64,000 nt of DNA. Source: Thiovibrio frasassiensis. GTDB lineage: Bacteria; Desulfobacterota; Desulfobulbia; Desulfobulbales; Desulfurivibrionaceae. Within the stretch, counting starts at the first letter, position 1. Every line of letters starts with the position of its first letter. The translations under genes were made by a program, and so were the position numbers. Location of the stretch: contig NZ_JAPHEH010000001.1 of assembly GCF_029607905.1 (NCBI RefSeq), positions 959,530-1,023,529 on the forward strand, given 5' to 3'. The notes below the pieces were generated by a model. The model saw nothing but the letters and a program-made list of their open reading frames with translations. It did no database searches and had not been told where the DNA came from. This document shows positions 34,382 to 43,710 of this stretch, one piece after another.

Positions 34382-34849
34382 ATGCCAAACAGCATGGACA
34401 ATTACCACATCGAAATGCGCCCATACCGGATCATCGGCTGGGCTTGGCTGGTGTTCTGTCTTTTCGGGCTGACCGCGGCACTCCTGTCCCAGCTTTATTG
34501 GCCGGCTCTGGGCTGTACTTTTTCTTCACTCTTCGGGCTGTATATGGCGCTGGGGGCCGGCAGCTTCGACATCGACAGCAATGGCCTTACCCACAGGTCT
34601 TCGTTTGGCACCTGGCATATTCGCTGGGACGAAATAGCCAACGTTGAGATCGGAGAGATGGAAGGCACACTGGTCCTCCACGGCCGCAATAAGCGCTTTA
34701 TTCTCTCTTCGCCCGGCGGCTGGGATGGTGCCGTGAAAGAAGAGGCGTTTGCCTTTGTCGTCAAGCAGCTTGAAGCGCGCAACATCCCGCCCAAACCAAG
34801 CAGGTCCGCCGCATACAAGATCATGAAAAACACCCGCGTTAACCATTGA
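34382..34849 (+). CDS. membrane-anchored PH-like domain protein
   Basis: The 155-residue protein has two N-terminal hydrophobic segments (about 18-36 and 38-60). A beta-rich domain follows with 'GSFDIDSNGLTHRSSFGTWHIRWDEIANVEIGEMEGTLVLHGRNKRFILSSP', the pattern of bacterial PH (bPH/YdbT-like) domains. These commonly sit at the cytoplasmic membrane face; ligand unknown. The gene begins the base after the stop of the small membrane gene. Confidence 0.65.
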   Translation: MPNSMDNYHIEMRPYRIIGWAWLVFCLFGLTAALLSQLYWPALGCTFSSLFGLYMALGAGSFDIDSNGLTHRSSFGTWHIRWDEIANVEIGEMEGTLVLHGRNKRFILSSPGGWDGAVKEEAFAFVVKQLEARNIPPKPSRSAAYKIMKNTRVNH

Positions 34850-34864
34850 GACCAGGACATACTT

Positions 34865-35332
34865 GTGACCAATAACGATATCCTGCGCCGGATCCGCTAT
34901 GCCTTCGCCTGGAACGATGCAAAAATGATCGCCGTCTTCGCTTTAGCGGAGCATCAGGTGAGCCAAAAACAACTCACCGCTTGGCTGAAAAAAGAGGGTG
35001 AGCCGGGGTATCAGCCATGCAGCGACATGGAACTGGCGATCTTCCTCAATGGTGTGATCAACGAGAGGCGGGGCAAGAAAGAAGGGGTGCAAGCCCCGCC
35101 GGAACAGCGGCTAACCAACAATATCATCCTGCGGAAATTAAAGATCGCCCTGAACCTCAGAGACGACGAGATGCTGGCGCTTTTGGCCCTGGCGGAGGTG
35201 CGCCTGAGCAAACACGAACTCAGCGCCTTTTTCCGCAGGCCGGACCACCCGCACTACCGGGAATGTCAGGACCAGCTCTTGCGAAACTTTCTCAAAGGGG
35301 TGCAGCTTAAATATCGGACTCCAGCCAGTTGA
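34865..35332 (+). CDS. DUF1456 protein (YehS-like)
   Basis: The 155-residue protein is a duplicated helical repeat: 'NNDILRRIRYAFAWNDAKMIAVFALAEHQVSQKQLTAWL' and 'NNIILRKLKIALNLRDDEMLALLALAEVRLSKHELSAFFRR'. Each copy ends in an 'FL-GVI/GVQ' helix, the hallmark of DUF1456/YehS. Function is unknown. The start is GTG 34865, 15 bp after the preceding stop, with AGGA upstream. Confidence 0.88.
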   Translation: MTNNDILRRIRYAFAWNDAKMIAVFALAEHQVSQKQLTAWLKKEGEPGYQPCSDMELAIFLNGVINERRGKKEGVQAPPEQRLTNNIILRKLKIALNLRDDEMLALLALAEVRLSKHELSAFFRRPDHPHYRECQDQLLRNFLKGVQLKYRTPAS

Positions 35333-35429
35333 AAGCGGAGGGTCTTCTCTGCCATGGGAAGAGGATTTGCCCCCACCACAATGATTTTTGTCATGATAGC
35401 GAAGAACACAACCAGCAGGGAGGAATGCA

Positions 35430-35954
35430 ATGGAGATGGACAGCATCGGTCAGTTGATGGATACCAGTGAAAAGCTGGAGAAGGGAATCGCGGAGCTCTA
35501 TTCCCTGTTCAGTCAAGCACTGCCCCAAGACAGAGAGTTCTGGACCCAACTCAGCTTTGAGGAAAAGAACCATGCGGCCTTGATTGCCTCCATCAAAGAA
35601 ACCTTTGTCCCCCTCGGCAAGGAGTTTCCCACCGAAATACTGGCTTGGTCCCGGAATGAGGTCGACAAGGCAAACAAAATTGTCACCGACTGCCTGAGCG
35701 CTTTTACAGAGAGCGCTCAGGATCGGGAAAAAATCTTTAATCTCGCTTTGGAGTTGGAACTTGCGGCCGGCGAGATCCATTTCCAATGTTTTATGAAGAA
35801 AAAACCAAGCACCATGCTGGAGGAGATGTTCCAGCAGCTCAACATGGAGGACAAGGACCATTCTCTGCGGCTGCACGCCTATATGAAAAAACACGGCATT
35901 ACAATCCACAAACGAACCATCTTCCCCGGCGAATCTGAGGCGTGCAGGGAGTAG
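35430..35954 (+). CDS. rubrerythrin/ferritin-like diiron protein
   Basis: The 174-residue all-helical protein carries diiron-like motifs spaced as in a four-helix bundle. E21 is in 'LEKGIAELY', E44-E45 and H48 are in 'FEEKNHA', then come 'ELELAAGEIHF' and 'EDKDHSLRLHAYMKKH'. It has no rubredoxin domain, so it is a short ferritin-like protein; oxygen or peroxide reduction or iron handling are likely in an anaerobe. A GGGAGGA site sits before ATG 35430, and a second ATG is two codons on. Confidence 0.75.
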   Translation: MEMDSIGQLMDTSEKLEKGIAELYSLFSQALPQDREFWTQLSFEEKNHAALIASIKETFVPLGKEFPTEILAWSRNEVDKANKIVTDCLSAFTESAQDREKIFNLALELELAAGEIHFQCFMKKKPSTMLEEMFQQLNMEDKDHSLRLHAYMKKHGITIHKRTIFPGESEACRE

Positions 35955-35980
35955 CGCTCCCCTTGCTACACCAACAACAT

Positions 35981-36020
35981 CCCGTATTTTTCCGGCATTG
36001 CCAATCTGTTAGGTGGGTGG
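35981..36020 (+). repeat. ~40-bp direct repeat, copy 2
   Basis: CCCGTATTTTTCCGGCATTG followed by CCAATCTGTTAGG and GTGGGTGG matches copy 1 at 32070-32107 in order and direction. It lies between the ferritin-like gene and the end of the PIN-like gene. Confidence 0.5.
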
Positions 36021-36073
36021 GCTTTTTTCCGACAGTATTTCTGGATGACCGTTGATTTCGCAGGTTGCGGGAA

Positions 36074-37222
36074 TTAAGTATGCTGTCCCCGGAATTGAAC
36101 CAATATTTCAGGCAATTGATAATAAGCCCCAGCTTTGAAAATTGACTTAATTGATGAAAACAAATGAGGGTTTCTTATTGAAGCCTGCCGCAGATATTCA
36201 TAAGTGCGCTTATCAACTAAAACCGCATCTAAATATGGAATTAGGGAAGCAAGGTAGTCGTCGTTGATGTCACTTCCACTTGATCGAAGCGCATTTTTAC
36301 GTGAGATACGAATTTCTGATATAATTTCCTCTGATGGCAACAAATGATTTTTTAATTTAGGCCAAACCTCGTCAATGTTGAGACCAAGTTGACGAACTGA
36401 AATCTCCAATTGTTGTCGGCGGACCACCGCTTTTTTTAAATCACCCAATGTGGCATTGTCCGGAAGATCACATTTTGAAAATCCAAAATGGTTTATGAAG
36501 GACTCAGAAAGTTTTGATTTACAATTCGAAATCCCCTGAACCTCAGAAAAAACTTGATCACAGAATGACCGAGAAATTTCTTCTGGATTATCTAGCCGTT
36601 TATCACCTTTTGCAATCAACTCATTTGTTACACTCGACACTTCTGAAATATAGGCTTGTCTCGCTTGTTCGGTTTCCATGACAGATTTGCTGTCAAGTTC
36701 AGAAAGTAGTGTTTTATCCTGCTCATTGGAACTTATATGACAAACTGATGAAATTTCCTGCTGTCTTTTTCCCATGGCGATACAGTATGGATGCAGTTCT
36801 TTCCATAAAGCTAGGGTTGGAATATCCTTGGGCTTTCCGAACCTCAGCATGCAACTTCTGACACAAGCACGTTTTTCGTCTTTAGACATTTCCTGTTTTG
36901 AAACAAAAATTTGTATTTCTGCACTTACTACGTCTACTATTGATCCAAGAAAATCATAGCCATCAGCTCTCCAAATCCACGCCAACATCGGAAACGACTT
37001 TAAAAATTCTATACGACTTGCAATTAAACTTTCCTCTGCGTGTCGTGCCAACTCTTCAAAGTGATGCCAACAAATAACGGGCACCCAATTTTGCGATATA
37101 ATTTCTTCAAGTACTGTAATTGCTCGTTTTTTGCGTTTAATGTCATTTGAGTTCGCGTCACCCGCCCAATTGATAAGGATTGAAGAATCAATAGCGATAA
37201 ATTTCGGCTGGATAATTGACAT
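36074..37222 (-). CDS. large PIN-like domain protein, orphan
   Basis: The 382-residue protein opens with 'FIAIDSSILINWAGDANS', a PIN-type start with acidic D near residue 11. It ends with 'SGSDINDDYLASLIPYLDAVLVDKRTYEYLRQ', the usual PIN C-terminal D--D spacing. The ~200 residues between are a helical insertion, far larger than a VapC toxin (~130). PIN domains are metal-dependent RNases, so RNA cleavage is the likely activity. GC content is visibly lower than flanking genes, indicating transfer. No antitoxin-like gene is adjacent, but palindromic operator-like sites lie just upstream. It could be a defence effector; that is inference. Confidence 0.65.
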   Translation of the reverse strand: MSIIQPKFIAIDSSILINWAGDANSNDIKRKKRAITVLEEIISQNWVPVICWHHFEELARHAEESLIASRIEFLKSFPMLAWIWRADGYDFLGSIVDVVSAEIQIFVSKQEMSKDEKRACVRSCMLRFGKPKDIPTLALWKELHPYCIAMGKRQQEISSVCHISSNEQDKTLLSELDSKSVMETEQARQAYISEVSSVTNELIAKGDKRLDNPEEISRSFCDQVFSEVQGISNCKSKLSESFINHFGFSKCDLPDNATLGDLKKAVVRRQQLEISVRQLGLNIDEVWPKLKNHLLPSEEIISEIRISRKNALRSSGSDINDDYLASLIPYLDAVLVDKRTYEYLRQASIRNPHLFSSIKSIFKAGAYYQLPEILVQFRGQHT

Positions 37223-37306
37223 TTCTTATTAATGGATGGTCGCTTAACTATATTATTATCTAGTGCGAAATTTTGTGGCCCACTTCCCCGCATAGCAACC
37301 TTATTT

Positions 37307-37392
37307 TGCAAGATAATGGAGCTTGATTTACTATTATCTTGCATCGACAACGGATAAGAATAAATATTTATCATTATCTCGCGCGAGATAAT
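37307..37392. promoter_or_regulatory. cluster of ATTATCT / AGATAAT operator-like sites
   Basis: Upstream of the PIN-like gene are a perfect 20-bp palindrome ATTATCTCGCGCGAGATAAT (37373-37392) and a perfect 11-bp inverted repeat, TGCAAGATAAT (37307-37317) with ATTATCTTGCA (37333-37343). A lone ATTATCT is at 37255-37261. The shared half-site suggests one dimeric regulator binding cooperatively, as at autoregulated toxin-antitoxin or restriction-control promoters. No HTH gene is present in the 319-bp gap 37223-37541, and I see nothing else in it. Confidence 0.65.
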
Positions 37393-37541
37393 CTCGCCGG
37401 AGTATTATCCACGATACCCTCTAGCTCAGGCGGTGCATTTTGAACTTGAATCTACCTGCATGCTTTTGCAAGCGTATCTTGTTGACAGGCAGCTCGTCCA
37501 GAAAAAACAGCGTCTTTATCCCTACCGGAGGCCTATAGGTC

Positions 37542-38888
37542 ATGGCCGATTGTTCCCCGCAGTTTGAAAAGGCGACCTTTGACAAGGTCGCCTGGCGCCT
37601 CATTCCGCTGCTCTTTTGCTGCTATATCGTCGCCTTCCTCGACCGGGTCAACATCGGCTTCGCCAAACTGCAGATGGCTCCGGAGCTTGGCTTCAGTGAT
37701 GCGGTGTACGGATTTGGCGCCGGGATCTTCTTCATCGGCTACTTCCTCTTCGAGGTGCCGAGCAATATAATTTTACAACGGGTCGGCGCCCGGCTCTGGA
37801 TTGCCAGGATCATGATCACCTGGGGAATCATCTCCGCATCCTTCGTCTTTGTCGACGCCATCCATTGGGGAGGGCTCGCCGAAAAATTCAACTGCACCGA
37901 CCCTGAGTTCACCTTCTATTTCCTGCGCTTCCTGCTCGGCGCTTCGGAGGCCGGTTTTTTCCCCGGCGTCATCCTCTATCTCACCTATTGGTTCCCCGCC
38001 ACCCGCCGGGCCGGGATGGTGGCACGCTTCATGACCGCCATCGCGATCTCCAGCGTCCTGGGCTCGCCGCTGTCCGGCGCCATCCTGGAATTTCTGCACG
38101 GGGCGGCGGGCTGGCGCGGCTGGCAGTGGCTTTTTCTCTTGGAGGGCATCCCCTCGGTGTTCGTCGGCCTGCTCGTCTTCCTGCTGCTTCCCGACACCCC
38201 GGAGCGCGCGCGCTGGCTTACCGCCAAGGAGCGGGAGCTGGTGGTACGGCGGGTTGCCGAGGACGAGGCGCTGAAGCGCGAACTCGGCCTGCGCAGCCGT
38301 TTCCAGGAACCTTTTTGCGATGGCCGGGTCTGGGCGCTTTGCCTGGTCTATTTTTGCGGGGTGGTCTGCTTCTATGCGATAAGCTTCTGGATGCCCACCA
38401 TTATCCAGGATGCAGGGCTGAACAAGAACGATTACCTGGAGATTGGCCTGCTGGCTATGATTCCCTGGGGGCTTGGCGCCGTGGCCATGGTCCGCTGGGG
38501 CAGCCATTCCGATTACACCGGGGAACGGCGCTGGCATTCGGCGGCCGGGCTATTCTGCGCCACGCTGGGGCTGCTTGGCCTGATGGCGGCAGGAAGAAAC
38601 GTCGGCTTGGGCATCCTGGCCTTGAGCCTGGTGACGGTGGGATTGCTCTCCTGGATGGCAACCTTCTGGGCGCTGCCCACCGGTTTTCTCTCGGGAACCG
38701 CCGCTGCGGCGGGGATTGCCTGGATCAACTCGGTGGGCAACCTTGGCGGCCAGGTCGGCCCCTATCTCCTCGGCCATATCCGCACCGCCACCGGCGGCGC
38801 AGACAGCGGAGCCTTCCTGGCGCTGGCCGGCTTTGCCCTGCTGGGTGCGCTGGTGACCCTTATGCTGCCAAACATCCGGGCCCGCTGA
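37542..38888 (+). CDS. MFS transporter, anion:cation symporter (ACS) family
   Basis: The 448-residue protein has about 12 membrane helices and the ACS-family sequence 'RLIPLLFCCYIVAFLDRVNIGFAKLQM'. It continues with 'YFLFEVPSNIILQRVGAR' and 'RFLLGASEAGFFPGVILYLTYWFPA'. Relatives take up organic acids such as tartrate, phthalate or hydroxyphenylacetate with H+ or Na+. The substrate cannot be read. It converges with the nitroreductase gene 19 bp away. Confidence 0.9.
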   Translation: MADCSPQFEKATFDKVAWRLIPLLFCCYIVAFLDRVNIGFAKLQMAPELGFSDAVYGFGAGIFFIGYFLFEVPSNIILQRVGARLWIARIMITWGIISASFVFVDAIHWGGLAEKFNCTDPEFTFYFLRFLLGASEAGFFPGVILYLTYWFPATRRAGMVARFMTAIAISSVLGSPLSGAILEFLHGAAGWRGWQWLFLLEGIPSVFVGLLVFLLLPDTPERARWLTAKERELVVRRVAEDEALKRELGLRSRFQEPFCDGRVWALCLVYFCGVVCFYAISFWMPTIIQDAGLNKNDYLEIGLLAMIPWGLGAVAMVRWGSHSDYTGERRWHSAAGLFCATLGLLGLMAAGRNVGLGILALSLVTVGLLSWMATFWALPTGFLSGTAAAAGIAWINSVGNLGGQVGPYLLGHIRTATGGADSGAFLALAGFALLGALVTLMLPNIRAR

Positions 38889-38907
38889 GATTCTCTTCGT
38901 GCAGGCA

Positions 38908-39729
38908 TCACCAGGTAACCACATTCACCTGGGCCGGACCCCGCTGCACGGTGCGCTGATATTCCACCGCCGGTTCGCCAAAGGCGATGGCATAGCCAAG
39001 GATGTGATTTTTCGGGATGCCAAGTCTGCCCACCACCTCAGGACAAAAAGCAAGGGCCATCATACAGATACCGTCCCAGACGGTGCCGACCCCGTGGGCA
39101 TGGGCGAGCAGCTGGAAGGTGGTCAGGGCGATGAGGGGATCCTGGCCTGCACAGGGGGCGTCTGCCGGGACGCTGGTGATGAGCAGGTGCGGAGCTCCCC
39201 GAAAGAGGATATCCTTGCCCTCCTCCTGCCACGCCTTGGCACTCCAGCCGAGGTACTGACCGGCCAATCCTTCCGGCAACGCACCATCAGCCTTCAGTGA
39301 AATAATCCGGGCCATCAGATGCTCCCGCAAGCGATGCATCACCGCCCGTTCCCGGACCACGGTAAAGAGCACCGAGCGGGCATTGACCCCGGTGGGCGCA
39401 TGGCAGGAAACCTCCAACAGATGCTCGATCAGTTCCGGGGGGAGATCATGGTCGTGGTACCGGCGCACCGCCCTTCTTCCCTTGATCAGAGTCGCCAGTC
39501 GTGCCGGATCCGGCAGGTTTCCCGCAAGCACCATGCTGGCGTCCGGGTCCTTGCCGAGAATCGAAACCGCCGCGGTGGGACAGACGGCCAGGCAATGCTG
39601 ACACTGGAAGCACCCAGCTTCATTGGTTATTTTCGGCTGAGGATCCATGACGATAACACCCGCCGGGCACTCCAGCGCACATTCGCCGCACTGAATGCAG
39701 CGCTCCTCATCGATGCGAAATTGAAGCAT
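38908..39729 (-). CDS. ferredoxin-domain nitroreductase family protein
   Basis: The 273-residue protein has an N-terminal 2[4Fe-4S] ferredoxin domain (C11-x2-C14-x2-C17-x3-C21 and C40-x2-C43-x2-C46-x3-C50). An FMN-binding nitroreductase domain follows with 'RRAVRRYHDHDLP', 'CHAPTGVNARS' and the C-terminal 'LGYAIAFGEPAVEY'. It likely passes electrons from clusters to FMN to reduce nitro, quinone or flavin substrates; such fusions are common in anaerobes. I place the start at 39729, where AAGGAGA precedes at correct spacing, rather than the ATG seven codons upstream. Confidence 0.92.
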   Translation of the reverse strand: MLQFRIDEERCIQCGECALECPAGVIVMDPQPKITNEAGCFQCQHCLAVCPTAAVSILGKDPDASMVLAGNLPDPARLATLIKGRRAVRRYHDHDLPPELIEHLLEVSCHAPTGVNARSVLFTVVRERAVMHRLREHLMARIISLKADGALPEGLAGQYLGWSAKAWQEEGKDILFRGAPHLLITSVPADAPCAGQDPLIALTTFQLLAHAHGVGTVWDGICMMALAFCPEVVGRLGIPKNHILGYAIAFGEPAVEYQRTVQRGPAQVNVVTW

Positions 39730-39970
39730 GGGGGTCTCCTTTTTCTTCAAAACTCTTTCCTTGCCATTATGGACATCTTGCGGGACATAACAAATTATTA
39801 GCGCATTTATCCTCCGGCTGCCAAGAGAATTGCACCTCCGCCCTGCCGCTGCCGCAAAAACCGCCTGTTTTTTGTCTCAAGTTGCTTGGCCGATCTCCCG
39901 ATGAGCACAGCAGCACCAAGCCGCTTTTTTTCATCCGCCGTGACGCACGACCACCACCGGGAGCTTGCCG

Positions 39971-40993
39971 ATGAACATCCCAACCCAGTCCGCGCAGGGA
40001 GCAGCCGCCTCCACCGACTACCAGTCCCTCTATGGAGCCCGCTCGGAAAAAAACACCTTCGAACAGACCTTTGCCGAGACACTCTCCTCCTCTCTCGCCC
40101 TGACCACGGCGGAAGGCGACCTGGTCACCCTCTCGGGATTGAGCCAGAGTTATCAACAAACCCAGGGCGCAAGCTGGTTTTCTCCCGCATCCTCGGGGAT
40201 ACATGTCGCCAGCAGCGCCATGACCGCAGAAGCCATGGGCTTTTCGGTGCAGGGCGACCTCAACGCCCAGGAACTTGGCGACATCACGAGGCTGGTGGGG
40301 GAACTGACCTCCATTGCCTCAACCTTTTTTTCCGGCGACCATGAAGGTGCCATGACCAGGGCGATGGAGTTCGGCAACCTGGGCCTTGGCTCGATCTCCT
40401 CACTTTCCGCCTCGTTCAGCCGCCAAACCGTCACCCAGACCCGGATCAGCAGCTATTCCTCCCTGCCGGCCATGACAGAAGATAACGCTCCGCAAGGCAA
40501 GGACCTCTCCAAAAATCAGAAAATAGACCAGAGCAAGGCGCTGGATTATGCCCAATTGCTCGAGGCACGCTGGCAGCAAATCCTCAAGGCCCTGGACGAA
40601 AATAAGGAACACACCCTGGATGGCATCTTAACCCGCCGGACACCACCGCAGCCGGAACCGAACACGAGCGTAATCGCCAACGAAAATCATGGCCATTCAT
40701 CCGCCGAAAAACAACAGGGAGGGGTACCGGCATCGGTTTCCGCCTCGGAACAGGCCGGTCACCAGATGCTGGGACGGATGCAAGAGCTCCTGCGCAACCA
40801 CCCGAAACTCACCCCCCTTGCCAACTCCCTGGCCAGCACCGCCATGGAAAAAGCGGCCGCCCGGAGTCCCCAGCCCCACCCGGTCATCGCCAGAGCCTTC
40901 GGCGAACTGCAAAACACCTTCCGCAACCAGCTGCAGCAGTGGCTTTTTGCCCCGGAGGTTCCGACAGCGACCACACCGCTGACCACGGCATAG
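39971..40993 (+). CDS. hypothetical protein, DUF5610-like
   Basis: The 340-residue protein is Ser/Gln/Ala-rich with no signal peptide or membrane helix. The segment 'VQGDLNAQELGDITRLVGELTSIASTFFSGDHEGAM' (about 93-130) is the most conserved-looking part, and I associate it with DUF5610-type proteins of Desulfobacterota. A tail helix 'ALANSLASTAMEKA...FRNQLQQWLF'-like region ends the protein. ATG 39971 follows a GGGAG; a TTG two codons earlier is possible. The function is unknown. Confidence 0.65.
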   Translation: MNIPTQSAQGAAASTDYQSLYGARSEKNTFEQTFAETLSSSLALTTAEGDLVTLSGLSQSYQQTQGASWFSPASSGIHVASSAMTAEAMGFSVQGDLNAQELGDITRLVGELTSIASTFFSGDHEGAMTRAMEFGNLGLGSISSLSASFSRQTVTQTRISSYSSLPAMTEDNAPQGKDLSKNQKIDQSKALDYAQLLEARWQQILKALDENKEHTLDGILTRRTPPQPEPNTSVIANENHGHSSAEKQQGGVPASVSASEQAGHQMLGRMQELLRNHPKLTPLANSLASTAMEKAAARSPQPHPVIARAFGELQNTFRNQLQQWLFAPEVPTATTPLTTA

Positions 40994-41185
40994 ATAGCGC
41001 TTCCCGCCCCACCCGCCACCCGATTTTCCCTGCACATCTTCTTTCCCGAAGATTACAGGGAAGCTCATTCCGGCCGGCTGCGGGTAGATCTTCCGTATTT
41101 TTTCCGTATTGCATCCAGTCCGCCAATCTGCCATACCTACACAGCATAAGTTCCCACTACCCCGATACCCCCATCAGGTGCCCCC

Positions 41186-41581
41186 ATGCATTTTCTTATC
41201 ATTGACGACGACACGGTATCGCGCACCACCCTGAAAAATCACCTGACCGCCATGTTCGCCGGCTGCAAGATCAGCGAGGCAGCCAACGGAGCCCAGGGGC
41301 TCTTTCAGTTCTTCAAGAAAAAACCAGACCTCGTTTTCCTGGACATGCTGATGCCGATCATGGATGGCCGGGCCGTGCTGGACGCCCTGAACGAATGCTA
41401 CCGCTGCGGCCAGATCGTCAAAAAACCAAGGGTCGTCCTGGTCTCCATGCTCGACACCATGCAGATCGACCAGATGCATCCCCTGGCCGATAGCCCGCTG
41501 GTGGGAACAACCATCAAAAAGCCGGTTACCCGCAATCTCCTCCAGCAGATCGACAAATTCCTGCCCCGCCCAACGGCCTGA
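41186..41581 (+). CDS. single-domain response regulator (CheY-like)
   Basis: The 131-residue protein is a receiver domain only, with the acidic 'IIDDD' near residues 5-9, phosphoacceptor D in 'DLVFLDMLMP' (about 52) and K in 'IKKPV' (about 112). Phosphorylation at the Asp should switch its surface for a partner protein. It has no output domain, so it acts as a CheY-type messenger. A possible partner in this window is the protein with repeated FliM-like CheY-binding motifs (23208-25157), but nothing directly links them. Confidence 0.9.
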   Translation: MHFLIIDDDTVSRTTLKNHLTAMFAGCKISEAANGAQGLFQFFKKKPDLVFLDMLMPIMDGRAVLDALNECYRCGQIVKKPRVVLVSMLDTMQIDQMHPLADSPLVGTTIKKPVTRNLLQQIDKFLPRPTA

Positions 41582-41776
41582 TCTTCACGCCACGCCCTCC
41601 TGCTTGACCCCAGAAACAGCGAAGAAAAAAAACTCCAGCACACCCAGGCCCCGGCAGGACATCATCGAAGCACGCCCCTTTCTTCCCGGAAAGGAAGCTT
41701 GACAAGCCCCGCCTTCCTGCTATCTTTGTGGCAATAATTCATCCATTGCCAACACTTCCCCGGAGACCGGAGATTT

Positions 41777-43708
41777 ATGAAAAAAAGTGTAACCTTCCTG
41801 CCCGACAACGTTATCATCGAGGTGGATACCGGCGAAAACCTGCTGAGCGCCGCAGCCAAGGCCGGGGTCTATATCCAGGCCTCCTGCGGCGGCGACGGGG
41901 TGTGCGGCAAGTGCAAGGTCAAGGTCGAGCAGGGCGAGGTTGCCGCCAACAAGGCGATGCAGCTCAAGGCGGAGGAACACGCGGCAGGCTTCCGTCTGGC
42001 CTGCCAGTCTTCAATCATCGAAGATCTGGTGGTCTCCATCCCCGTTGCCACCAGCAAGGACGGCAAGGCCCTCAAGGCCAAGCCCAAAACCACCCGGGCC
42101 ATCTCCGCCCGCTCGCTGGACCATCTCATCGGCACCTGGCAGGTCTCCCCGCCGGTGGAAAAGCGTTTCCTGACCCTGGACCCGCCGACCCTGGAAGACA
42201 ATGTCCCCGACCTGCAGCGCTTGATGCGGGCCATCAAGAAAAAATGCCACGACTGCTCCGAGCCGACCTACGATCACCCGGAGCTCTTGATGGAGCTGCC
42301 CTTCACCCTGCGGGAGGCCGACTGGCAGGTAACCGCCATCATGCTGCGCGGCAAGCGGGCCGAGGAGCCGGACCGGATCATCGCCATTGAGCCCGGCGAT
42401 ACCACGGGCAACCTCTACGGGTTGGCGGTGGACATCGGCACCACCACGGTCTGCGGAGTCTTGATCGACCTCAATTCCGGCGAGGTGATCGCCGAGGCCT
42501 CGGCCTACAACGACCAGATCGGCTGCGGCGAGGATGTCATCTCCCGGATTATTTATTCCCAACGACCCGGGGGGCTGAAGGGGCTGCAGGAAAAGGTGGT
42601 CCGCACCATCAACACGGTGATCGAAACGGTCTGCAAAAAGGTCATGATCAGCCCCAGCAATATCAGCTATATCATGGCCGCGGGCAACACCATCATGAGC
42701 CATCTGCTCCTGGGGCTGAACCCGAAATACCTGCGCGAATCCCCCTATGTCCCGACCTGCAGCCATTTCCCCCTGACCCGGGCCGCATCCTTAGGCATCC
42801 ACGCCCACCCTTCGGTGCGCCTCTTCCTCTACCCGGCGGTGGCCAGTTACGTGGGCGGCGATATCATCTCCGGGGTGCACGCCTGTCAGATGTACAAAAG
42901 CCCCGAGCTCACCCTGTTCATCGACATCGGCACCAACGGCGAGATCGTGGTGGGCAACGAAGAATGGATGGTCTGTGCCGCCTGCTCCGCGGGGCCGGCC
43001 TTCGAGGGCGGCGGCATCCGCCACGGGATGCGGGCCAACGCCGGGGCCATCGAAAATTTCCACATCCACCCCGAGACCCTGGAGCCGATGATCATCACCA
43101 TCGACCGGATCAAGCCCTGCGGCATCTGCGGCTCCGGGCTGATCGCCATCGTGGCCGAACTGCTCGAAGCCGGGGTCATCGACCAGCAGGGCAAGTTCAA
43201 CCGCGGGCTTTCGCATCCCCGCATCCGGGAAGGGATCGACGGCTACGAGTACGTCCTGGCCTGGGCCAAGGACACCCTGATGGGCGAGGACATCGCCATC
43301 ACCGAGGTGGATTTCGACAACCTGACCCGGGCCAAGGGCGCCATGTACGCGGGCTACGTCACCCTGCTGGAATCGGTGGGCATGACCTTTGCCGATCTGG
43401 ACCGGGTGATCATGGCGGGCAACTTCGGGGCTTACATCGACCTGGAGCAGGCGATCTGCATCGGGCTTTTGCCGGACATCGACCGCGACAAATTCTATTA
43501 CCTGGGCAACGCCTCCATGCTCGGCTGCCAGATCAGCCTCACCGACCATGTCCGCTTCCGGGAACGGATGATGGTCAGCACGCTGATCACCAACCTGGAG
43601 CTCTCGGAAAGCGCCCAGTTCATGAACCACTACATGGCCTCGCTCTTTCTGCCCCACACCGACATGGCCCTCTTCCCCACAGTGCGGGACAAGCTGCCGC
43701 GCCTATAG
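41777..43708 (+). CDS. acsV: corrinoid protein reductive activator (AcsV/RACo-like, ASKHA family)
   Basis: The 643-residue protein has an N-terminal [2Fe-2S] domain with C37-x5-C43-x2-C46 and C76, a linker, and a large actin-like ATPase domain. The ATPase domain begins 'GLAVDIGTTTVCGVLIDL' and carries 'FIDIGTNGEIVVG', 'PAFEGGGIRHGMRA', 'GICGSGLIA' and 'IMAGNFGAYID'. RACo-type proteins use ATP to drive reduction of inactive Co(II) corrinoid proteins to Co(I), needed by the Wood-Ljungdahl corrinoid iron-sulfur protein and methyltransferases. The AcsE-like methyltransferase at 46589 fits this. A glycosyltransferase gene follows after 2 bp. Confidence 0.92.
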   Translation: MKKSVTFLPDNVIIEVDTGENLLSAAAKAGVYIQASCGGDGVCGKCKVKVEQGEVAANKAMQLKAEEHAAGFRLACQSSIIEDLVVSIPVATSKDGKALKAKPKTTRAISARSLDHLIGTWQVSPPVEKRFLTLDPPTLEDNVPDLQRLMRAIKKKCHDCSEPTYDHPELLMELPFTLREADWQVTAIMLRGKRAEEPDRIIAIEPGDTTGNLYGLAVDIGTTTVCGVLIDLNSGEVIAEASAYNDQIGCGEDVISRIIYSQRPGGLKGLQEKVVRTINTVIETVCKKVMISPSNISYIMAAGNTIMSHLLLGLNPKYLRESPYVPTCSHFPLTRAASLGIHAHPSVRLFLYPAVASYVGGDIISGVHACQMYKSPELTLFIDIGTNGEIVVGNEEWMVCAACSAGPAFEGGGIRHGMRANAGAIENFHIHPETLEPMIITIDRIKPCGICGSGLIAIVAELLEAGVIDQQGKFNRGLSHPRIREGIDGYEYVLAWAKDTLMGEDIAITEVDFDNLTRAKGAMYAGYVTLLESVGMTFADLDRVIMAGNFGAYIDLEQAICIGLLPDIDRDKFYYLGNASMLGCQISLTDHVRFRERMMVSTLITNLELSESAQFMNHYMASLFLPHTDMALFPTVRDKLPRL

Positions 43709-43710
43709 AT

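Noticed and set aside
39877-39904. Sigma-28-like promoter (TCAAGTTG-N12-CCCGATGA) before the DUF5610-like gene
   Set aside because: Several mismatches and a spacer one base too long; not enough without flagellar context.
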